Source of the DNA: DATIBL01 sp035457505
GTDB taxonomy: Bacteria > Patescibacteriota > Minisyncoccia > Phycocordibacterales > UBA6899
Length of the DNA: 17,705 bases
Reading direction: 5' to 3'
NCBI GenBank assembly: GCA_035457505.1
Contig: DATIBL010000118.1
Location: 1-17,705 of the forward strand
Position numbers and translations under genes: made by a program. Below are positions 1-2,993 of this stretch, piece after piece. Below the pieces are notes generated by a model. That model was not told the DNA's origin and searched no databases. It saw only the letters and a list, made by a program, of their open reading frames with translations. Positions within the stretch are counted from its first letter, which is position 1. Each line of letters begins with the position of its first letter.

Positions 1-1
1 T

Positions 2-811
2 CCCGTGCGCATCATGGAAAATTTCCTCGGAAAGCCGATCGACAGCGCCACAGCGTCCTCCCCCGTGCGGCTCACCGGCTGGAGCAGCATCCCGAAGGTC
101 GGCGCCAAGGTCACCCTCGTCGCATCCAAGAAAGAAGCCGAAGAAGCCGCCCGCACAGCTGCCGCAACGCCGATCGTCCCGATCATCGATGATGGTGCCG
201 CTGATCGCGCGGTCCTCCCCGTGATCATCAAGACCGACGTCTTAGGCACGCTCGAGGCGATCGAGCACGAGCTCACCAAGCTCACGCACGAGCGCGTGCG
301 CATCAAGGTGCTCCAGAAGGGCGTGGGCAGCATCACCGAGGGCGACATCAAGATGCTGATCGGCTCCAAGCACCCGATTGCGATCGGATTCCACACCAAG
401 GCCGACGCCATGGCGACCGACCTTGCGCGCGAGCACGATGTTCCGATCAAGACCTTTGATATTATCTACAAGCTCACGGAATGGCTTGCGGAGGAAATGC
501 AGAATGCAGCCCCGAAGCGCGAGATGGAGGAGAAGATCGGCGAGCTCAAGGTGATCCGCATCTTCAGCCAGCAGAAGGACAAGCAAGTCATCGGCGGACG
601 CGTGGAGACCGGAAAGATCCAGATCGGCGCAAAATTCAAGATCCTCCGCCGCGACACCGAGGTCGGCGAGGGCGAGATCCTCGAGCTCCAATCCCAGAAG
701 ATCGCAGCGAGCGAAGTCCTGGAGGGCAACGAATGCGGCCTTTCTGTCGAATCCAAGATCACGATCGCGGAGCGGGATGTCCTCGCACCGTTCATCGTCG
801 TCACGAAGTAG
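2..811 (+). CDS. infB: Translation initiation factor IF-2, C-terminal part (5' end outside window)
   Basis: The reading frame is open from the left edge, so the N-terminal and GTPase (G) domains lie outside the window. What remains, about 270 residues, matches the IF-2 domains after the G domain: the end of the first beta-barrel (V-R-L-T-G-W near the start), an acidic and alanine-rich linker, then domain III from 'LPVIIKTDVLGTLEAI' with 'GVGSITEGDI' typical of IF-2, and the last beta-barrel with 'IGGRVETGKIQIGAKFKI' and 'ECGLSVE'. IF-2 positions initiator tRNA on the 30S subunit and drives GTP-dependent subunit joining; the C-terminal barrel binds fMet-tRNA. It is followed after 3 bases by rbfA, the usual bacterial infB-rbfA order, so the two are surely co-transcribed. 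The internal GTG at position 5 is not a start; the family needs the missing upstream sequence. Confidence 0.97.
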   Translation, partial: PVRIMENFLGKPIDSATASSPVRLTGWSSIPKVGAKVTLVASKKEAEEAARTAAATPIVPIIDDGAADRAVLPVIIKTDVLGTLEAIEHELTKLTHERVRIKVLQKGVGSITEGDIKMLIGSKHPIAIGFHTKADAMATDLAREHDVPIKTFDIIYKLTEWLAEEMQNAAPKREMEEKIGELKVIRIFSQQKDKQVIGGRVETGKIQIGAKFKILRRDTEVGEGEILELQSQKIAASEVLEGNECGLSVESKITIAERDVLAPFIVVTK

Positions 812-814
812 CGT

Positions 815-1156
815 ATGTCTGAGACCAAAAACATCCGCGCCGCTTCCCGGATCAAGGAGCTCGCGGCAAATTTCCTGGAGCGCACCTCGAACCACCTCTC
901 GCTCATCACCGTGACCGATATCGACCTTTCCCCCGACGGAAAGACCGCCGATATCATGATCTCCGTTCTCCCCGACACCAAAGCGAAGGCCGCTGTTGAT
1001 TTTGCGAACCGCAACCGCGACGACTTCAAAAATTATCTCAAGGATCGTGTCCGGCTTCGCGTTATCCCCCGCGTGCGTTTCCTTATCGATATGGGCGAGC
1101 TCAATCGCCAGCGCATCGAGGAACTCTCCGCCGAGGAGAAGCGCAGGGTGAAGTAG
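815..1156 (+). CDS. rbfA: 30S ribosome-binding factor A
   Basis: 113 residues, the normal RbfA length. The start 'IRAASRIKELAANFLE' matches the RbfA N-terminal helix, 'ITVTDIDLSPDGKTADIMISV' is its central strand pair, and 'RLRVIPRVRFLIDMG' is the typical late strand of the KH-like fold. RbfA binds the 30S subunit and acts in late maturation of the 16S rRNA 5' end and in cold adaptation. It starts 3 bases after the infB stop with no separate Shine-Dalgarno, which suggests translational coupling. It is the last gene before the tRNA and repeat region; no strong terminator follows it, only a weak 5-bp hairpin (1186-1199). Confidence 0.96.
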   Translation: MSETKNIRAASRIKELAANFLERTSNHLSLITVTDIDLSPDGKTADIMISVLPDTKAKAAVDFANRNRDDFKNYLKDRVRLRVIPRVRFLIDMGELNRQRIEELSAEEKRRVK

Positions 1157-1223
1157 CCCGCACGCTTCAGAAATTCTCCCAAAAAGAGGGCATACCCTCC
1201 CCTTCGCGCTGAGCAGCAAAAGT

Positions 1224-1311
1224 GCTAGGATGAGCCACATCGGCCTGTCTGGTCGACGTTCGGCCTAGTCGCCAAGCTAGGATGAGCAAAATCGGCCTAG
1301 TCGCCAAGTGG
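1224..1311 (+). repeat. Tandem repeat carrying 5' fragments of tRNA-Cys
   Basis: Two units start with GCTAGGATGAGC (1224 and 1276, 52 bases apart), and each contains or leads into GGCCTAGTCGCCAAG. The fragments at 1262-1276 (15 nt) and 1294-1311 (18 nt) are identical to the first bases of the intact tRNA-Cys at 1446, covering the acceptor 5' strand and part of the D arm. They lie on the same strand as the tRNA, 135-185 bases upstream. They cannot fold as tRNAs on their own. The identity is seen directly; the origin by duplication is inferred. Confidence 0.85.
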
Positions 1312-1340
1312 ATGAAAAGCAAACTGCTTTGCTTTTCATC
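1311..1340. repeat. Perfect 13-bp hairpin with CTGC loop
   Basis: Arm 1311-1323 (GATGAAAAGCAAA) pairs perfectly with 1328-1340 around loop CTGC. No U-tract follows, so it is not a standard terminator. It is one of four hairpins in the window (others at 1649, 1786 and 2095) that share the CTGC or GCAG tetraloop but have unrelated stems. Confidence 0.85.
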
Positions 1341-1407
1341 GGGTTCGCGAAGCGAATGCGCCGTTGTTGAGCGAAGCGAAACAGGCGAAACGAGGGAAAG
1401 GTTTACC

Positions 1408-1436
1408 TTACCCTTGGCGCCATGAAATGCTATCGT
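1408..1436 (+). promoter_or_regulatory. Candidate promoter for tRNA-Cys / tRNA-Leu(UAA)
   Basis: There is an extended -10, TGC-TATCGT (1428-1436), with a weak -35 TTACCC (1408-1413) at 17-bp spacing. The -10 ends 9 bases before the tRNA-Cys 5' end. Moderate support only: the -35 is poor, but the TGn extension and the distance to a known RNA start fit. Confidence 0.45.
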
Positions 1437-1445
1437 AGTTCTCTG

Positions 1446-1520
1446 GGCCTAGTCGCCAAGTGGTAAGGCAAGAGTCTGCAAAACTCTTATACGGCGGTTC
1501 GATTCCGCCCTAGGCCTCCA
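1446..1520 (+). tRNA. tRNA-Cys (anticodon GCA), CCA encoded
   Basis: Acceptor GGCCTAG (1446-1452) pairs with CTAGGCC, followed by discriminator U and encoded CCA (1518-1520); U73 is the usual tRNA-Cys discriminator. Anticodon stem AGAGT/ACTCT holds loop CTGCAAA with anticodon GCA at 1478-1480. T arm GGCGG-TTCGATT-CCGCC is perfect. It lies 19 bases before tRNA-Leu(UAA), so the two are probably one transcript. Two truncated copies of its 5' end lie upstream. Confidence 0.97.
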
Positions 1521-1539
1521 GCAAATTCCTCCGATCATT

Positions 1540-1625
1540 GCCCGGGTGGTGGAATGGTAGACACGCGACACTTAAAATGTCGTTCCCGAAAGGGATTGTG
1601 GGTTCAAGTCCCACCCCGGGCACCA
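1540..1625 (+). tRNA. tRNA-Leu (anticodon UAA), CCA encoded
   Basis: Class II tRNA of 86 nt. Acceptor GCCCGGG pairs with CCCGGGC, then A73 and encoded CCA (1623-1625). Anticodon stem CGACA/TGTCG holds loop CTTAAAA with anticodon TAA at 1573-1575. The long variable arm TTCCCGAAAGGGA and T arm GTGGG-TTCAAGT-CCCAC are well formed. Its last 19 transcribed bases before the final CA are repeated exactly at 1770-1788. Confidence 0.97.
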
Positions 1626-1648
1626 GGGAGTCTTCGACCGTGTCGGGA

Positions 1649-1670
1649 GAAACGCGCCTGCGCGCGTTTC
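1649..1670. repeat. Perfect 9-bp hairpin with CTGC loop
   Basis: Arm GAAACGCGC (1649-1657) pairs with GCGCGTTTC (1662-1670) around CTGC. It lies 24 bases after tRNA-Leu(UAA). It could stop or stabilise the tRNA transcript, but there is no U-tract. It is followed by GTGTGGACTTGAA, whose reverse complement starts with the TTCAAGTCC of the tRNA-Leu T loop. Confidence 0.8.
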
Positions 1671-1769
1671 GTGTGGACTTGAAAGCCGGAGCTATGCTGA
1701 GCGAGCACGCGAAGCAGCGAGGCGGGGCTGAGGAAATTTACGAGCGACGGCGAGTAAATTATCCGTGGC

Positions 1770-1788
1770 CAAGTCCCACCCCGGGCAC
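1770..1788 (+). repeat. Copy of the tRNA-Leu(UAA) 3' end
   Basis: Nineteen bases identical to 1605-1623 of tRNA-Leu(UAA): T loop, T-stem 3' strand, acceptor 3' strand, A73 and the first C of CCA. Direct orientation, 165 bases downstream. Its last three bases form part of the outer stem of the hairpin at 1786-1836. A 19-base exact match to a tRNA end could mark an attachment-site-like duplication, but no integrase or element lies between the copies. Confidence 0.85.
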
Positions 1789-1836
1789 AAAAGCGAAACT
1801 CGCAAAGCCAACTGCTTGGCTTTGCGCGCTTTTGTG
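1786..1836. repeat. Long hairpin, 21 bp in two stems, CTGC loop
   Basis: Outer stem CACAAAAGCG (1786-1795) pairs with CGCTTTTGTG (1827-1836). Inner stem 1801-1811 pairs with 1816-1826 around CTGC (1812-1815), with a 5-nt bulge on the left arm only. Both stems are perfect. No U-tract follows. It begins inside the duplicated tRNA-Leu 3' end. Confidence 0.85.
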
Positions 1837-2094
1837 GGCCGGAGCATGTCGTGAGTACGGCGTCCGCGCCGCATGGAACGACAGCGAGGCGAGGTGAGGC
1901 TTGGCGTTTGGGAACCCGCGAAGCGGGAGCCAAGCCGCAAGACTTGTTGAGAACTTTTCTGAGCAGGAGCGAAAGAAAAGATCCAACAAGTGGACAGCTC
2001 CTGTAGGGAGGCGAGCACTTAGGCTTTTGTGAGCAAAGTGAAACAAAAGACTTAGTGACTTGGGACCAAAAGCTTCGATAAAGGGTTTTCGAGC

Positions 2095-2130
2095 CCTCCG
2101 AGCAAGACGCGCAGGCGTCTTGCTCGGAGG
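2095..2130. repeat. Perfect 16-bp hairpin with GCAG loop
   Basis: Arm 2095-2110 pairs perfectly with 2115-2130 around loop GCAG, the reverse complement of the CTGC loop in three other hairpins of this region. It is the longest uninterrupted stem in the window. It is not followed by a U-tract on either strand and lies just beyond the tRNA-Lys terminator. Confidence 0.85.
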
Positions 2131-2137
2131 TTCAACC

Positions 2138-2165
2138 AAAAGGCGCCGCACTCGCGACGCCTTTT
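2138..2165 (-). terminator. Rho-independent terminator after tRNA-Lys
   Basis: On the minus strand, stem AAAAGGCGTCGC pairs (with G-U pairs) with GCGGCGCCTTTT around loop GAGT, directly after the tRNA-Lys 3' end. The 3' arm ends in TTTT. The A-run on the other side gives a U-tract on the plus strand as well, so it may act in both directions and separate the two tRNA groups. Confidence 0.65.
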
Positions 2166-2170
2166 TCATG

Positions 2171-2243
2171 TCCCCCCGGTAGGGCTCGAACCTACGACCG
2201 TCTCGTTAAGAGCGAGCTGCTCTGCCAACTGAGCTACGGAGGG
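2171..2243 (-). tRNA. tRNA-Lys (anticodon CUU), no CCA encoded
   Basis: On the minus strand, acceptor CCCTCCG pairs with CGGGGGG (one U-G pair), discriminator A, then CAT rather than CCA, so CCA must be added. D arm GCTC...GAGC, anticodon loop CTCTTAA with anticodon CTT (complement of 2208-2210), T arm GTAGG-TTCGAGC-CCTAC. The anticodon stem GCTCG/CGAGA leaves a G27-A43 mismatch at the first pair. The CCC/GGG acceptor start is unusual for tRNA-Lys, which often begins GGG. It probably lies last in a transcript from tRNA-Leu(UAG). Confidence 0.93.
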
Positions 2244-2416
2244 ATGGACCGTTGAAGTTTTTCAACCTAGCTATCGATCAACCAAAACAGCCACGGAGAG
2301 ATGCACTGTTGAAGTTTTTCAACCTAGCTATCGATCAACCAGGACAGCCACGGAGGGATGCACTGTTGAGACTTTCCGACCAAGCTATCGATCAACCAGG
2401 ACAGCAATGGAAGGAT
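2234..2416 (-). repeat. 57-bp tandem repeat (3 units plus partial) beginning with the tRNA-Lys 5' end
   Basis: Units at 2234-2290, 2291-2347 and 2348-2404, and a 12-base start of a fourth (2405-2416), in exact 57-base register. The first ten bases of unit 1 (2234-2243) are the 5' end of tRNA-Lys itself, and the later units carry CCACGGAGAG or CCACGGAGGG in its place. Inside units 1 and 2 is the small inverted repeat GTTGAA-GTTT-TTCAAC; unit 3 has diverged there. All units share CTATCGATCAACCA. Because 57 is a multiple of 3, the plus strand gives an open frame of 19-residue repeats (2252-2479), which I regard as a by-product. Confidence 0.93.
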
Positions 2417-2490
2417 ACTGGAAATATAACAAAACGGCAAAGAAAATCAACGGGAAGCCTATTCGTTCGCAGGAATTGATCGGATACCCT

Positions 2491-2519
2491 CTCGAACCAG
2501 CACTTCTTGTTGTGCCAGC
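2491..2519 (-). pseudogene. tRNA-Leu fragment (T arm, variable arm, anticodon-stem edge)
   Basis: CTCGAACCAGCACTTCTTG and the following CCAGC match 2647-2674 of tRNA-Leu(UAG) with few changes, in the same orientation. It covers the T loop and stem, the variable arm and the 3' strand of the anticodon stem only. Another degenerate copy (2540-2629) and the intact gene (2632-2713) follow, so three copies of decreasing completeness lie in a row. Confidence 0.65.
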
Positions 2520-2539
2520 AGATTGAACACAAGTCACGG

Positions 2540-2629
2540 TGCCCAGGAGAGGATTTGAACCTCCACTTTTGTAGCACCAGCTCCCCTAAATCAGACTGGC
2601 GTGCCAGCTTATTTGAACTCAGATTGTGC
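2540..2629 (-). pseudogene. Degenerate tRNA-Leu-like copy
   Basis: On the minus strand the 3' half is intact: T arm GGAGG-TTCAAAT-CCTCT, variable arm CTAC-AAAA-GTGG, acceptor 3' strand CCTGGGC, then A and CCG. The anticodon stem CCAGT/GCTGG forms, but it encloses about 13 bases instead of 7, so no normal anticodon is shown. The expected 5' acceptor strand GCCCAGG is missing. It sits two bases from the intact tRNA-Leu(UAG), with which it shares the acceptor 3' end. It looks like a decayed tandem duplicate. A functional tRNA with unusual processing cannot be excluded from sequence alone. Confidence 0.75.
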
Positions 2630-2631
2630 AG

Positions 2632-2713
2632 TGCCCAGGACTGGACTCGAACCAGCACTCCTTGCGGAACCAGCTCCTAAGGCTGGCGTGTCTACCAATT
2701 TCACCACCTGGGC
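2632..2713 (-). tRNA. tRNA-Leu (anticodon UAG), no CCA encoded
   Basis: On the minus strand, acceptor GCCCAGG pairs with CCTGGGC, discriminator A, followed by CTG rather than CCA. Anticodon stem CCAGC/GCTGG with loop CTTAGGA gives anticodon TAG. Variable arm TTCCGCAAGGAG and T arm GCTGG-TTCGAGT-CCAGT are complete. It is probably the first gene of a minus-strand transcript that continues through its degenerate copies and the 57-bp repeat to tRNA-Lys. Confidence 0.96.
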
Positions 2714-2721
2714 GTAACCAA

Positions 2722-2730
2722 GTTATAGCA
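2722..2730 (-). promoter_or_regulatory. Extended -10 for tRNA-Leu(UAG)
   Basis: The minus strand reads TGC-TATAAC, an extended -10, ending 8 bases before the tRNA 5' end. No convincing -35 is visible, which fits promoters that rely on the TGn element. Confidence 0.5.
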
Positions 2731-2847
2731 CGTCGCGATTTCCGATGGGAGCGTTTGGAATCCTCGGGAATGGAGTCTGACCACCATTTTAGATCCCTCT
2801 CGTTCGTTTCTCAGACTGTGGCGAAGCTTGTTCATGTCCTCCTTAAT

Positions 2848-2858
2848 CCCCCCCCCCC
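2848..2858 (+). repeat. Run of 11 C
   Basis: A homopolymer of 11 cytosines, 35 bases upstream of the -35 of the 831-residue membrane protein gene. The length may be uncertain in assembly, or may vary between cells. Confidence 0.9.
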
Positions 2859-2892
2859 CTCAACAGAGCCGTTTCGGTGCATGCCTGATATA

Positions 2893-2989
2893 TTGACAGA
2901 ATGAGTATTTTTGTGCTATAATCCACATAGATACCGCTGTTTGACAGTGGATCACAAAAGCATATTTCCCTAGATCGGATCGAAGGAGG
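2893..2989 (+). promoter_or_regulatory. Perfect consensus sigma-70 promoter and RBS of the 831-residue gene
   Basis: -35 TTGACA (2893-2898) and -10 TATAAT (2917-2922) both match consensus with an 18-bp spacer. About 65 bases later lies AAGGAGG (2983-2989), 4 bases before the ATG at 2994, a very strong Shine-Dalgarno. This is the best promoter and RBS pair in the window, whereas most neighbouring genes lack a recognisable Shine-Dalgarno, so strong expression is expected. The leader also contains a second TTGACAGTGGATCA at 2941. Confidence 0.88.
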
Positions 2990-2993
2990 CATC

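Larger units (their letters stand above)
1626..2165. other. Gene-free, hairpin-dense region
   Basis: About 540 bases with no credible protein gene: the open frames here are short, overlap on both strands and show no family features. It consists almost wholly of inverted repeats: 1649-1670, 1786-1836, 1898-1936 (stem GGCTTGGC/GCCAAGCC enclosing CCCGC-GAA-GCGGG), 1942-1991 (ACTTGTTG/CAACAAGT enclosing CTTTTCT/AGAAAAG), 2024-2049 (CTTTTGT/ACAAAAG) and 2095-2130. A copy of the tRNA-Leu 3' end is at 1770-1788. No RNase P RNA, tmRNA or SRP RNA core was recognised. The region could be an unrecognised structured RNA or an accumulation of repeat elements. Confidence 0.7.

Noticed and set aside
242..1240. 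332-codon open frame on the minus strand opposite infB/rbfA
   Set aside because: It is a shadow of two clear genes, leucine- and alanine-rich from the complementary codon pattern, with no family features.
1538..1897. 119-codon open frame starting at tRNA-Leu(UAA)
   Set aside because: It begins inside a tRNA and continues through hairpins and a tRNA fragment.
1626..2165. RNase P RNA, tmRNA or SRP RNA in the hairpin-dense region
   Set aside because: None of the conserved core motifs of these RNAs could be found on either strand; the region is better described by local inverted repeats.
2234..2416. Possible CRISPR array
   Set aside because: The units are head-to-tail with no variable spacers and the unit includes a tRNA end; no cas genes are near.
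2252..2479. Open frame of 75 codons with a 19-residue repeated sequence
   Set aside because: The repeat is explained by a 57-bp DNA tandem repeat (57 = 3 x 19) seeded from the tRNA-Lys 5' end; there is no RBS and the frame is antisense to the probable tRNA transcript.
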